Shown here: positions 1 through 7,873 of the stretch, piece after piece
Numbering within the stretch: the stretch's first letter is position 1
Layout: every line of letters starts with the position of its first letter
NCBI RefSeq assembly: GCF_000423665.1
Contig: NZ_AUIK01000028.1
Span: 1 to 64,000 of the forward strand
From: Solirubrobacter soli DSM 22325
Lineage (GTDB): Bacteria; Actinomycetota; Thermoleophilia; Solirubrobacterales; Solirubrobacteraceae
Length of the DNA stretch: 64,000 bases
Direction of reading: 5' to 3'
Program-made: the position numbers and the translations under genes
The notes under the pieces: generated by a model
Database searches by the model: none
Seen by the model: the letters and a program-made list of their open reading frames with translations, nothing else
Told to the model about the DNA's origin: nothing

Positions 1-78
1 GTTCACCTGCTTCTGCACCTCGTCGAGCTTGGACTGCGCCTGCTCGGCGAGCTTCTTGGCCTTGTCGAGGAACCCCAT
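1..78 (-). CDS. Small coiled protein, N-terminal fragment (hypothetical)
   Basis: Only the first 26 codons are inside the window; the gene continues past base 1. It opens with ATG and reads MGFLDKAKKLAEQAQSKL, a charged amphipathic helix rich in Lys, Ala and Gln. Short proteins starting MGFLDKAK are common in actinobacteria and have no assigned role. A perfect hairpin (100-119) lies just upstream, so this gene probably has its own transcript. The function is unknown and I do not guess it. Confidence 0.6.
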   Translation of the reverse strand, partial: MGFLDKAKKLAEQAQSKLDEVQKQVN

Positions 79-99
79 GCCGCGACACTAGCGCGGAAA

Positions 100-119
100 G
101 CCCGCCCGTGAGGGCGGGC
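100..119 (-). terminator. GC-rich hairpin followed by a short T run
   Basis: GCCCGCCC (100-107), loop GTGA, and GGGCGGGC (112-119) form a perfect 8-bp stem. Read on the minus strand it is followed by CTTTCC, a weak T tract. It sits upstream of the small gene at 1-78 and could stop transcription arriving from the repeat array. Confidence 0.45.
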
Positions 120-156
120 CGTTGCGGGCGGCGACGAGGCCGCGGCGGGCGCGCGG

Positions 157-336
157 TGAGGCGGGGCGCGGCGAGGCCGCGGCGGCGCGCGGTGCGGCGG
201 GGCGCGGCGAGGCCGCGGCGGCGCGCGGTGCGGCGGGGCGCGGCGAGGCCGCGGCGGCGCGCGGTGCGGCGGGGCGCGGCGAGGGCGCGGCGGCGCGCGG
301 TGAGGCGGGGCGCGGCGAGGCCGCGGCGGCGCGCGG
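157..336. repeat. Five tandem copies of a 36-bp, ~94% GC unit
   Basis: Units start at 157, 193, 229, 265 and 301. They are nearly identical, beginning TGCGGCGGGGCGCGG and ending GGCGGCGCGCGG, with only a few base changes (for example GAGGGC for GAGGCC in the fourth). Degenerate copies flank the array at about 121-156 and 337-372. The stretch 79-425 holds no credible gene, only this array and two hairpins. A 36-bp unit keeps reading frame, but the encoded Arg/Ala/Pro repeat has no homology-like features, so I treat it as non-coding. Confidence 0.9.
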
Positions 337-390
337 TGACGCAGGGCGCCGCGGGCGGGGCCGTCGGCGCGGCGCGCGTGGGTCGTGGCG

Positions 391-417
391 TGGCCCGCCC
401 CCGTCCAGGGCGGGCCA
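391..417 (-). terminator. Hairpin downstream of the chemotaxis receptor gene
   Basis: TGGCCCGCCC (391-400), a 7-base loop, and GGGCGGGCCA (408-417) form a perfect 10-bp stem 9 bases beyond the receptor stop codon. There is no T tract, as is common for terminators in very GC-rich actinobacteria. Confidence 0.6.
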
Positions 418-425
418 CGCCGGGT

Positions 426-2258
426 TTACGCGGTGACCTTGAAGCGGCGGACCAGACCGTTGAGTTGGTCGGCGGTGGCCGAGAGGGTCTGGGCGGACGC
501 GGCGATCTCCTGGGCGGAGGCGCTGGTCTCCTCGGTGGAGGCGGAGACCTGCTCGGCGGAGGCGGAGGACTCCTCGGCGACGGCGGCCACGTCGGCGACC
601 TCGAGCTGGGCGCGCTCGGTCTCGGCCGAGATCTCCTCGACCGCGCCGGAGATCTCGGAGACGCGGGCGGCCATGCCCTCGACGGCGGAGCCGATGGCCT
701 CGAAGGCCTCGCGGGTGCGCTCGACGGTCGCGACGCCGTCCTGGGTGCGCGCGGTGCCTTCCTCGACGACGCCCACGACGCGGGCGGTCTCGCCCTGCAT
801 CTCGCCGATCAGGGCGGAGATCTCGGCGGCGGCGTTCTGAGAGCCCTCGGCGAGCTTGCGGACCTCTTCGGCGACGACGGCGAAGCCCTTGCCCTGCTCG
901 CCGGCACGGGCGGCCTCGATCGCGGCGTTGAGCGCCAACAGGTTGGTCTGTTCGGCCAGGCCCGTGATGGTCGTGACGATCCCGCCGATCCGCTCCGAGC
1001 GGGCGTTGAGCTCGGCGATCGCCTCGCCCACCGCGGCGGAGGACTGGGCGACCTCGCGCATCGCCTCGCTCGCCGAGTTGGCGGCGTCGACGCCCTCGAG
1101 CGCTACGGCTTGTGCCTCGCCGGCGGCCTGCACGGTGGCGGTGGCGATCTGCGCGCTGGCCTGCGCCGAGCGGGCGGCGCCCTGGACGGCGTCACGCGTG
1201 GACTCGACGAGGCGGACCTGACGCTCGGCGCCGTGCGCCACCTCGGACACCGCGGAGGCGATCTCCGAGACCGCGCGGCCGGTCTCGTCGGACGTCGCCG
1301 CCATCTGCTGCGACGCGGCGGCGACCGTACCGGCGCCGGTGGAGAGCTCGCCGATCGTCTCGGCCAGCTGCGCGCGCATCGCGTTGTACGCCTCGACCGA
1401 CGCGATCGTGTTGTCGCGAATGAACCCGACGGCTTCGGCGACGTCACCGATCTCGTCGTTGCTCGTCCGCTCGAGCGCCGGCGTCCGCGGGCTCACGTCG
1501 ACCGTCAGATCGCCCTCCGCGACGGCCTCCAGGGCCTTCCGCAGCTCGGTGGTGTCGTGCATGCGGAGGCTCTCGATGCGATCGAGGATCTCCTTGACCG
1601 TCTTCTGGATGCGGCCGGAGAACCACAGCGCCATCGCGAAACCGACCACGAGCGCGCCCACGAGGAGCGCGATCGCCCGCGTCCGGGCCGACGCGGCCGC
1701 CGCCTCGATCGAGTGCTGCTCGTCGCCGGCGAGCTTGACCTTGGAGTCGAACAGCGCCGTGAAGGCGTCGACGGCCTCGCTCACGCGCGGGAGCACCTTC
1801 GCCTTGTTGAGTGCGTACGCCGCCTTGACGTCCCCCGTGTCGGACACGGCGAGGACCTCGGTGCGCGCCTTGCGGTATTCGACGATCGCCGCGCCGAGCG
1901 CCGCGAAGGCCTGCTTGCCCTTCGCCGTGGCGAGCGAGTCCTCGACCTTGGCGAGGTTCTGGTCCACGACCGCGTCGTTGGCCTTGAGCTTCTCGACCAG
2001 CTTGGCCTTGTCGGCCGGCGCGGACTCGAGGATGTGGTTGTTCGTGAAGGCCCGGCTCTCGTTGAACTTGGCGCGAGCGGTGCCGAGTTCGGCGAGCGGC
2101 TCGACGGAGCCCGCGAACATGCGTTTCGAGCTTGCATTGGACTCCGCGTTCGTGCGGATTCCAAGCAGCCCGATCAGGGCCGTGAACGCAAGTAGAACGC
2201 TTGCGCCAGAAAGCAATTTCGCCCGTAGACCGAAACGGGAAGGGAGACGTGGGTGCAC
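426..2258 (-). CDS. Methyl-accepting chemotaxis protein
   Basis: Transmembrane chemoreceptor of 610 residues. It has a short cytoplasmic start, TM1 at about 14-34, a periplasmic-side helical sensor of about 160 residues, and TM2 near 195-215 (ALLVGALVVGFAMALWF). A HAMP linker and a long cytoplasmic coiled signalling domain follow. The hairpin tip, which contacts CheA/CheW, is visible as EQTNLLALNAAIEAARAGEQ with GFAVVAEEVRKLAE after it. The sensor is all-helical (4HB type), so the ligand cannot be inferred. The start is GTG at 2258 with AGGAG seven bases upstream. No other chemotaxis or flagellar gene is in the window, so it is an orphan receptor. C-terminal methylation-type Glu/Ala repeats are plentiful. 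Confidence 0.95.
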   Translation of the reverse strand: MHPRLPSRFGLRAKLLSGASVLLAFTALIGLLGIRTNAESNASSKRMFAGSVEPLAELGTARAKFNESRAFTNNHILESAPADKAKLVEKLKANDAVVDQNLAKVEDSLATAKGKQAFAALGAAIVEYRKARTEVLAVSDTGDVKAAYALNKAKVLPRVSEAVDAFTALFDSKVKLAGDEQHSIEAAAASARTRAIALLVGALVVGFAMALWFSGRIQKTVKEILDRIESLRMHDTTELRKALEAVAEGDLTVDVSPRTPALERTSNDEIGDVAEAVGFIRDNTIASVEAYNAMRAQLAETIGELSTGAGTVAAASQQMAATSDETGRAVSEIASAVSEVAHGAERQVRLVESTRDAVQGAARSAQASAQIATATVQAAGEAQAVALEGVDAANSASEAMREVAQSSAAVGEAIAELNARSERIGGIVTTITGLAEQTNLLALNAAIEAARAGEQGKGFAVVAEEVRKLAEGSQNAAAEISALIGEMQGETARVVGVVEEGTARTQDGVATVERTREAFEAIGSAVEGMAARVSEISGAVEEISAETERAQLEVADVAAVAEESSASAEQVSASTEETSASAQEIAASAQTLSATADQLNGLVRRFKVTA

Positions 2259-2293
2259 CGGTAGCTCCTACGGGATTGATTGTGGTGACCCGT

Positions 2294-2316
2294 TTATCGA
2301 CGGCTTAGAAACTCGA
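2294..2316 (-). promoter_or_regulatory. Possible sigma-28-like promoter of the chemoreceptor
   Basis: On the minus strand TCGAGTTT (2316-2309) is followed seven bases later by GTCGATAA (2301-2294). This resembles the flagellar sigma factor pattern (TAAAGTTT then GCCGATAA), but the usual gap is 11. It lies 36-58 bases before the GTG start. The element matches in sequence but not in spacing. Confidence 0.3.
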
Positions 2317-2345
2317 TTCATCACCCCCAGGGTTAACTTTCATCT

Positions 2346-3206
2346 TCAGTCCATCCTGAGCGGTCGGACGCTGTCGAACATGGTGCCCCAGGGATCGTTC
2401 TCTCGCAGCCGCGCCTCGATCTCGCGCAGCTTGAAGCCCCGAGGCGCGAGCGCCGGGTCCGCGACCTCCTCCCACGTGACGGGCATCGCGACCGGCGCGC
2501 CGGCCAGCGCGCGGACGGCGTAGGGCGCGACGATGGTCTGCCCGTAGGTGTTGCGCGCGACGTCGACGAGGATCCGCCCCTCGCGCTTGTCCTTGCGCCA
2601 GAAGGTCGTCAGCGTGTCGGGCCGCTCGGCCGCGATCAGCTCGGCCAGCTCCCCCGAGCGGGCGCGCACCTCGTCCGCGGTCCGGCGCCGCTCGAGCGGC
2701 GCGATGATGTGGATGCCGCGCGAGCCGGAGACCTTCGCGAACGGGACGAGCCCGAGGTCGCGCAGCACCTCGGCGCACACCAGCGCGCCCTCGCGGATGT
2801 GGTCGAAGTCGTCCTCGGACGACGGGTCGAGGTCGAACACGATCCGGTCCGGCTTGTCGCGAAGGTCGCAGCGCGCGTTCCAGACGTGCGGCGTGATGCA
2901 GTTCTGCTGCGCGAGCCAGCGCAACGTGTCCGCGTCGTTGATCATCCCGTGGACGATGTCGCCGCCCTTGCGGCGCGGCACCTCGCAGCGGGCGACCCAG
3001 TCCGGCGCGCCCTTGGGGAGCGACTGCTGGACGACCACGTCGGAGCCGATCCCCTTGTTCCAGCGCCAGAGGTTCATCGGGCGGTCCTTGCAGTGCGGGA
3101 CCATCAGCGGCGCGACCCGCGCGTAGTGCTCGGCCAGCTCGGCCTTGGTGATCCCGTCGTCCGGGAAGAGCACCTTGTCGGGATTGGAGAGTTTCACCTC
3201 GGGCAT
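2346..3206 (-). CDS. LigD-type DNA polymerase/primase domain protein (NHEJ)
   Basis: Stand-alone polymerase domain of the bacterial non-homologous end-joining enzyme LigD (286 residues, archaeo-eukaryotic primase superfamily). It adds nucleotides at DNA ends. Visible signatures are KVLFPDDGITKAELAEHY near the start, IVFDLDPS (the metal-binding Asp-x-Asp) near residue 125, SGSRGIHI a little later, and AVRALAGAPVAMPVTWEEV near the C-terminus. The start is ATG at 3206, whose A is shared with the TGA of the upstream gene (TGATG), so translation is coupled. No ligase, nuclease domain or Ku gene is in the window, so it would act with partners encoded elsewhere. Confidence 0.9.
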   Translation of the reverse strand: MPEVKLSNPDKVLFPDDGITKAELAEHYARVAPLMVPHCKDRPMNLWRWNKGIGSDVVVQQSLPKGAPDWVARCEVPRRKGGDIVHGMINDADTLRWLAQQNCITPHVWNARCDLRDKPDRIVFDLDPSSEDDFDHIREGALVCAEVLRDLGLVPFAKVSGSRGIHIIAPLERRRTADEVRARSGELAELIAAERPDTLTTFWRKDKREGRILVDVARNTYGQTIVAPYAVRALAGAPVAMPVTWEEVADPALAPRGFKLREIEARLRENDPWGTMFDSVRPLRMD

Positions 3207-3502
3207 CAGCGGTTCCCCCGTAGAACGTCGGTGAACCGTTTCGGAACCTCGGGTGCCTCTCCTTCCTCCCACAACGTGACGACCACGAGCTCGCCGCGCG
3301 GCTTGTCCTCCATGCAGACGAACACGAGGTCCGGCCGCTCGAGGTCGCGGACGTTCAGCGCGCCGCGCTGACCGGGCTCGACCCGGCCGGCGTCGACCGC
3401 GCGCGAGACCCGCGACGCGATCTCCACCCGCGGGTCGAGCGCGCCGCGGACGCGCTGCAGGTAGCGCTCGACCGCGTGGTCGGTGACCGAGACTAGGGCC
3501 AA
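3206..3502 (-). CDS. Conserved-looking small protein of unknown function
   Basis: 98 residues in the only open frame between dapB and the LigD-type polymerase. The best start is TTG at 3502, which overlaps the dapB stop codon. The protein reads TDHAVERYLQRVRG early, then a helical part, a short beta stretch (LVFVCMEDK, ELVVVTLWEE) and a basic end. The TGA stop overlaps the next ATG. The H-A-x-x-R-Y-x-x-R-V motif resembles short nuclease or toxin-like proteins that bind nucleic acid, but I cannot assign a family. The tight coupling on both sides is the best evidence that it is real. Confidence 0.65.
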   Translation of the reverse strand: MALVSVTDHAVERYLQRVRGALDPRVEIASRVSRAVDAGRVEPGQRGALNVRDLERPDLVFVCMEDKPRGELVVVTLWEEGEAPEVPKRFTDVLRGNR

Positions 3503-4149
3503 AGCAGCCGCTCGAGCCCGAATACCGGGGACTCGGGCAGCTGGGCCACGTGGCGGATCGCGAGCAGGACGCCGGGCATGAAGCTCGTGCGGTCGGTCGT
3601 CACGTGGCGGATGGTCAGCGTCTGGGCGACGTCGCCGAGGACCACGTCCTGGTCGGCGACGAGCCCCGGCAGGCGGACGGAGTGGATCGGCGGGTCGCCC
3701 TCCATCAGCGCCGCGGTCCGCGCCGCGGTGCCCGAGGGCTTGTCGACCTTGCCGGCGTGGTGGTACTCGATGATCTCCGCGGAGGCCATGATCTTCGACG
3801 CCTCGGCCGCGAAGCGCATCATCAGCACGGCGCCGATCGCGAAGTTGGCGGCCACGAAGACGTTCCCGGGCGCGCCGGCGACCGATGCCCGCAGATCCTC
3901 CTCGGAGTACCCGGAGGTGCCGATGACGACGTGCACGCCGGCGGCCGCGGCCAAAGCGGCGTTCGCGACCGCCTGGTCGGGCAGCGTGAAGTCGACGAGC
4001 ACGTCGGCCGCCTCGAGCACGTCGGCGACCGACGTGCCCAAAGCGGGGTCGGCGCGGCCGACGAGCTCCATGTCGTCCGCGCCCTCGACCGCAGCGCAGA
4101 CGGTCGCGCCCATGCGACCAGCTGCTCCCGCCACGGCAACCTTGATCAT
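3493..4149 (-). CDS. dapB: 4-hydroxy-tetrahydrodipicolinate reductase
   Basis: Reduces 4-hydroxy-tetrahydrodipicolinate to tetrahydrodipicolinate with NAD(P)H in lysine and meso-diaminopimelate synthesis. The N-terminal Rossmann motif GAAGRMG binds the cofactor. The family signature is EYHHAGKVDKPSGTA around residue 130-145, with the catalytic His pair and Lys. The 218 residues are on the short side (commonly 240-270). The start ATG at 4149 gives MIKVAVAG; an in-frame upstream extension has no homology. It overlaps the M16 peptidase stop by ATGA, so the two are cotranslated. Confidence 0.95.
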   Translation of the reverse strand: MIKVAVAGAAGRMGATVCAAVEGADDMELVGRADPALGTSVADVLEAADVLVDFTLPDQAVANAALAAAAGVHVVIGTSGYSEEDLRASVAGAPGNVFVAANFAIGAVLMMRFAAEASKIMASAEIIEYHHAGKVDKPSGTAARTAALMEGDPPIHSVRLPGLVADQDVVLGDVAQTLTIRHVTTDRTSFMPGVLLAIRHVAQLPESPVFGLERLLWP

Positions 4150-5426
4150 GTCGTCGGAACCGGCCCCGCGACCTTTTCGACGGCCGCGCAGAACGCGTCC
4201 TCGTCGGGCCCGATGCCCGCCGCGGACAGCCCACCGGGCGCCCACAGCTGGTCGACGAGCGCGCGCATGTCGTCCATCGTCACGGCGTCGATGCGCGCCA
4301 TGACCTCGTCGGTCTCCAGCAGCGGCAGGTCGAACAGCAGCGACCCGCCGAGCCGGTGCATCCGTGCGCCCGTGGACTCCATGCCCAGCACGACCCGCGC
4401 CTTGACGTTCTCGCGGGCGCGGACGAGCTCCTCCTCGGTCGCGGGCTGCTCGCGCAGGCGATCGAGCTCGTCGCCGACGACCTGCATCGCCTCGACGAGG
4501 TTGTCCGGCCGCGTGCCGACGTACAGGCCCACCTGGCCCGTGTCGGCGTACTGGCCGGCGAACGAGTAGACGCTGTAGGCGAGCCCGCGCTCCTCGCGCA
4601 CGGCCTGGAAGAGCCGCGAGGAGGAGAGCCCGCCGAAGATCGCGTCCAGCACGCGGGCGGCGAAGCGGCGCTCGTCGCCGCGCTGCAGGCCGAGGCCGCC
4701 GAGCGTCACGTGGACCTGCTCGGTGTCCTTGCGCACGAAGCGCACGTTGGAGACCGGCGCGTGCGGCGCCGGCTCCGGCGGGGCGACCGGCTCCAAAGAA
4801 GCCCGCTCGCCCAGCGTGTTGGTGGCCAGCTCGACGATCTGATCGTGGTCGACGGACCCGGCCGCCGCGATCACCACCGAGCCCGGCACATAGCGCCGGG
4901 CATGGAATTCGGCGATCACGTCGATCGGCGTGTCGCGGATGACCGGCGCGCGGCCGATGATCGGCCGCCCGAGCGGGTGCGCACCGAACACCGCCTCGCC
5001 GAGCACGTCGAACACCGTGTCCTGCGGGTCGTCCTCGTACATCGCGATCTCCTCGAGCACGACCTCGCGCTCGGGGTCGACGTCCTTGAACGCGGGGCGC
5101 CAGACCATGTCGGCCATCACGTCGAAGGCCGCCGGCAGGTGCTGGTCGAGCATGCGGGCATAGACCGCCGTGCTCTCCTTGTCGGTGCCGGCGTTGAGCT
5201 CGGCGCCCATCCCGTCGAACAGCTGGTCGATCTCGGCCGACCCGTAGCGGTCCGTGCCGCGGAACAGCAGGTGCTCGAGGAAGTGCGAGAGGCCGGCCTC
5301 CCCCACCGCTTCACCGCGGGAGCCCGTGGCCACGAAGAAGCCCAGGGCCGCGGAGCGGACCGAGGGCATCGCCTCGGTCACGATCCGCAGCCCGGAATCG
5401 AGCTCCGTGATGCGATGACTGGAAAT
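4146..5426 (-). CDS. M16 family zinc metallopeptidase
   Basis: Pitrilysin-family zinc protease related to mitochondrial processing peptidase beta and B. subtilis YmxG, which also lies next to pnp. The inverted zinc motif HxxEH is seen as HFLEHLLFRGT, with the third ligand in VVLEEIAMYEDDP about 75 residues later. There are two M16 lobes, total about 425 residues. The usual N-terminal strand (LDSGLRIVTEAMPSVRSA) lies before the first canonical start (GTG at 5381). The frame is open back to the pnp stop, and only ATT (5426) or ATA could serve. I give the homology-based end; the conservative end is 5381. It is followed by dapB with a 4-base overlap. Confidence 0.9.
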   Translation of the reverse strand: MSSHRITELDSGLRIVTEAMPSVRSAALGFFVATGSRGEAVGEAGLSHFLEHLLFRGTDRYGSAEIDQLFDGMGAELNAGTDKESTAVYARMLDQHLPAAFDVMADMVWRPAFKDVDPEREVVLEEIAMYEDDPQDTVFDVLGEAVFGAHPLGRPIIGRAPVIRDTPIDVIAEFHARRYVPGSVVIAAAGSVDHDQIVELATNTLGERASLEPVAPPEPAPHAPVSNVRFVRKDTEQVHVTLGGLGLQRGDERRFAARVLDAIFGGLSSSRLFQAVREERGLAYSVYSFAGQYADTGQVGLYVGTRPDNLVEAMQVVGDELDRLREQPATEEELVRARENVKARVVLGMESTGARMHRLGGSLLFDLPLLETDEVMARIDAVTMDDMRALVDQLWAPGGLSAAGIGPDEDAFCAAVEKVAGPVPTT

Positions 5427-5432
5427 GGCTAT

Positions 5433-7745
5433 TTAAGCCCGATCGGGATCTCGGTCGCCGCGCGGGGCGCGGTCCCGGTCACGGTCGCCACGGTCGCTGC
5501 GCGGTCCGCGGTCGCGATCGCGCCCGCCACGCGGGCCACGGTCGCGGTCACGGCCACCGCCGCGCGGCCCACGGTCGCGGCCACCGCCGCCACCCATGGT
5601 CGGGTCGCCGGTGCCGACGGAGGCGAGCTCCTCCTTGGTCTTGCCGGCGATCTCCGGGTCCTCGGCGAGGCGCAGGCCGATGCGGCCGCGCTCCTTGTCG
5701 ACCTCGACGACGCGGACCTCGATCTCGTCGCCCTTGTTGAGCACCTCTTCGACCGTGCCGACGCGGTTGCCCGGCGAGACGTTGGAGATGTGCAGCAGGC
5801 CGTCGGTGCCCTTGGCGAGCTCGACGAAGGCGCCGAAGGTCGTGGTCTTGACGACCTTGCCCTTGAACTCGTCGCCGACCTCGACCTCCTTGGTCATCGA
5901 GCGGATCCGCTCGACCAGGGCGTCGCCCTTGGCGCCGGTGACGGCGTAGACCAGGACCTGGCCCTCGTCGTTGACGTCGATCTGGGACTCGTACTCCTCC
6001 TGCAGCGAGCGGATCGTCTCGCCGCCCTTGCCGATGAGGAGGCCGATCTTCTCGGGGTCGATCTGGATCGAGCTGATCCGCGGGGCGTGCTCGGAGAGCT
6101 GCTCGCGCGGGGCGTCGATCGCCTCGGCCATCTTGCCGAGGATGAACTCGCGACCCTCCTTGGCCTGCGAGAGCGCGTCGCTCATGATCTCGAACGTCAC
6201 GCCCGTGATCTTGATGTCCATCTGCAGGGCGGTGATGCCCTCGGACGTGCCCGCGACCTTGAAGTCCATGTCGCCGAGGTGGTCCTCGACGCCGGCGATG
6301 TCGGAGAGGATCGTGTAGTCGTCGCCCTCCTTGATCAGGCCCATGGCGATGCCGGCGACCGGCCGCGTGAGCGGCACGCCGGCGTCCATCAGGGACAGCG
6401 AGGAGCCGCAGACGGAGGCCATCGAGCTCGAGCCGTTGGACTCGAGGATGTCCGACACGACGCGGATCGTGTACGGGAACTTCTCCTGGTCCGGGATCAT
6501 CGGGACCAGCGCGCGCTCGGCGAGCGCGCCGTGGCCGATGTCGCGGCGCTTGGGGCCGCGCATGAAGCCGGCCTCGCCCACGGAGAAGGGCGGGAAGTTG
6601 TAGTGGTGGAAGTAGCGCTTGGACGTCTCGAGCCCGAGGTTGTCCAGGCGCATCTCCTCGCGCGTCGTGCCGAGGGCGACGACGGACAGGGCCTGCGTCT
6701 GGCCGCGGGTGAACAGCGCCGAGCCGTGCGTGCGCGGCAGCGGCTTGACGTCGATCGAGATCGGGCGGATCTCGCGCTCGGAGCGGCCGTCGGGGCGCTT
6801 CTTGTGGACGGCGATGCGCTCGCGGATGATCTTCTTCTCGAGCGCGTCGAACGCGAGCTGCGCGTCCTGGCGCTTCTCGGCGTAGTCAGCGGCCTCGGGG
6901 TCGCCCGCGTACTTCTCGAGCACCTCTTCCTCGACGGCCTTCGTGGCGTCCTGGCGGGCGAGCTTGTCCTCGACCGACGTCGCCTTGTCGAGCTTCTTGC
7001 CGTGGGACTTGGTGATCTTGGCGATCAGGTCCTCCGGCGCCTTCTTGACCTCGATCTCCTGCTTGGCCTTGCCGGCCTTCTCCTGCAGCTCGCGCTGCGC
7101 GGCGGTCAGCTTCTTGATCGCCGAATGCGCGATGTCCAGCGCGTCCAGGATCTCGGCCTCGGGCACCTCGTTGGCGCCGCACTCGACCATCAGCAGCGCC
7201 TCGTCCGTACCGGCGACCACGAGGTCCATGTCGGCGGTCAGCAGCTGCTCGTCGGTCGGGTTGACGACGAAGTTGCCGTCGATCTTGCCGATCCGGACGG
7301 CGCCCACGGCCTGCGGGTACGGGATGTCCGAGATCATCAGCGCGGCGGACGCGCCGTTCATCGCCAGGATGTCGTACGGGTGGATCTGGTCCACCGACAG
7401 CGTCAGGTTGACCAGCTGGGTCTCGCGGCGCCACCCCTTGGGGAACAGCGGGCGCAGCGGGCGGTCGATGAGGCGCGCGATCAGCGTCGCCTTCTCACCC
7501 GCGCGGCCTTCGCGCTTGAAGAACGAGCCGGGGATCTTGCCCGCGGCGTACATACGCTCCTCGACATCCACCGTCAGCGGGAGGAAGTCGACGTCCCGGA
7601 GGCTGCCGGCGGTCGCGGTGGACAGCACCACGGTGTCACCTGCTGTGACGGTCACAGCCCCGGAGGCCTGCTTGGCCATCTTTCCCGTCTCGAAGGCGAT
7701 CTCGGTCCCGCCGATCTCGACGGCGACCCGGTGCACTTCAGACAT
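5433..7745 (-). CDS. pnp: Polyribonucleotide nucleotidyltransferase
   Basis: PNPase of 770 residues, the phosphorolytic 3'-5' exoribonuclease of the RNA degradosome. It has two RNase PH cores separated by an alpha-helical domain. A KH domain follows (IGLLIGKGGETIRSLQEE), then an S1 domain (GKVVKTTTFGAFVEL, DGLLHISN). The tail of about 60 residues is a low-complexity Arg-Asp-Gly repeat (RDRGPRGG-like units), probably an RNA-binding or disordered extension. The ATG start at 7745 gives MSEVHRVAVEIGG. Its classical partner rpsO is about 8 kb upstream rather than adjacent. Confidence 0.98.
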   Translation of the reverse strand: MSEVHRVAVEIGGTEIAFETGKMAKQASGAVTVTAGDTVVLSTATAGSLRDVDFLPLTVDVEERMYAAGKIPGSFFKREGRAGEKATLIARLIDRPLRPLFPKGWRRETQLVNLTLSVDQIHPYDILAMNGASAALMISDIPYPQAVGAVRIGKIDGNFVVNPTDEQLLTADMDLVVAGTDEALLMVECGANEVPEAEILDALDIAHSAIKKLTAAQRELQEKAGKAKQEIEVKKAPEDLIAKITKSHGKKLDKATSVEDKLARQDATKAVEEEVLEKYAGDPEAADYAEKRQDAQLAFDALEKKIIRERIAVHKKRPDGRSEREIRPISIDVKPLPRTHGSALFTRGQTQALSVVALGTTREEMRLDNLGLETSKRYFHHYNFPPFSVGEAGFMRGPKRRDIGHGALAERALVPMIPDQEKFPYTIRVVSDILESNGSSSMASVCGSSLSLMDAGVPLTRPVAGIAMGLIKEGDDYTILSDIAGVEDHLGDMDFKVAGTSEGITALQMDIKITGVTFEIMSDALSQAKEGREFILGKMAEAIDAPREQLSEHAPRISSIQIDPEKIGLLIGKGGETIRSLQEEYESQIDVNDEGQVLVYAVTGAKGDALVERIRSMTKEVEVGDEFKGKVVKTTTFGAFVELAKGTDGLLHISNVSPGNRVGTVEEVLNKGDEIEVRVVEVDKERGRIGLRLAEDPEIAGKTKEELASVGTGDPTMGGGGGRDRGPRGGGRDRDRGPRGGRDRDRGPRSDRGDRDRDRAPRGDRDPDRA

Positions 7746-7873
7746 ATGTCCCTTTCTCTCGCCCGCCTCGGAGTCGGCGGGCCCTCTGCATCGTCTTGAC
7801 GCTTCGGTAGTCGTTGACAGGCATGTTAGAAGGCGCTTTCACACGATGCGCTGCCGGGTAAGGTGCCCCGTCG

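Noticed and set aside
157..336. CRISPR array
   Set aside because: The units are contiguous with no unique spacers.
108..2195. Long plus-strand open frame including the 36-bp repeats
   Set aside because: It is the high-GC shadow of the chemoreceptor gene on the other strand; the Arg/Ala/Pro repeat start and Gly/Leu/Arg-rich body show no domain.
4356..7799. 1147-residue plus-strand frame
   Set aside because: It lies antisense to pnp and the M16 peptidase and is a composition artefact.
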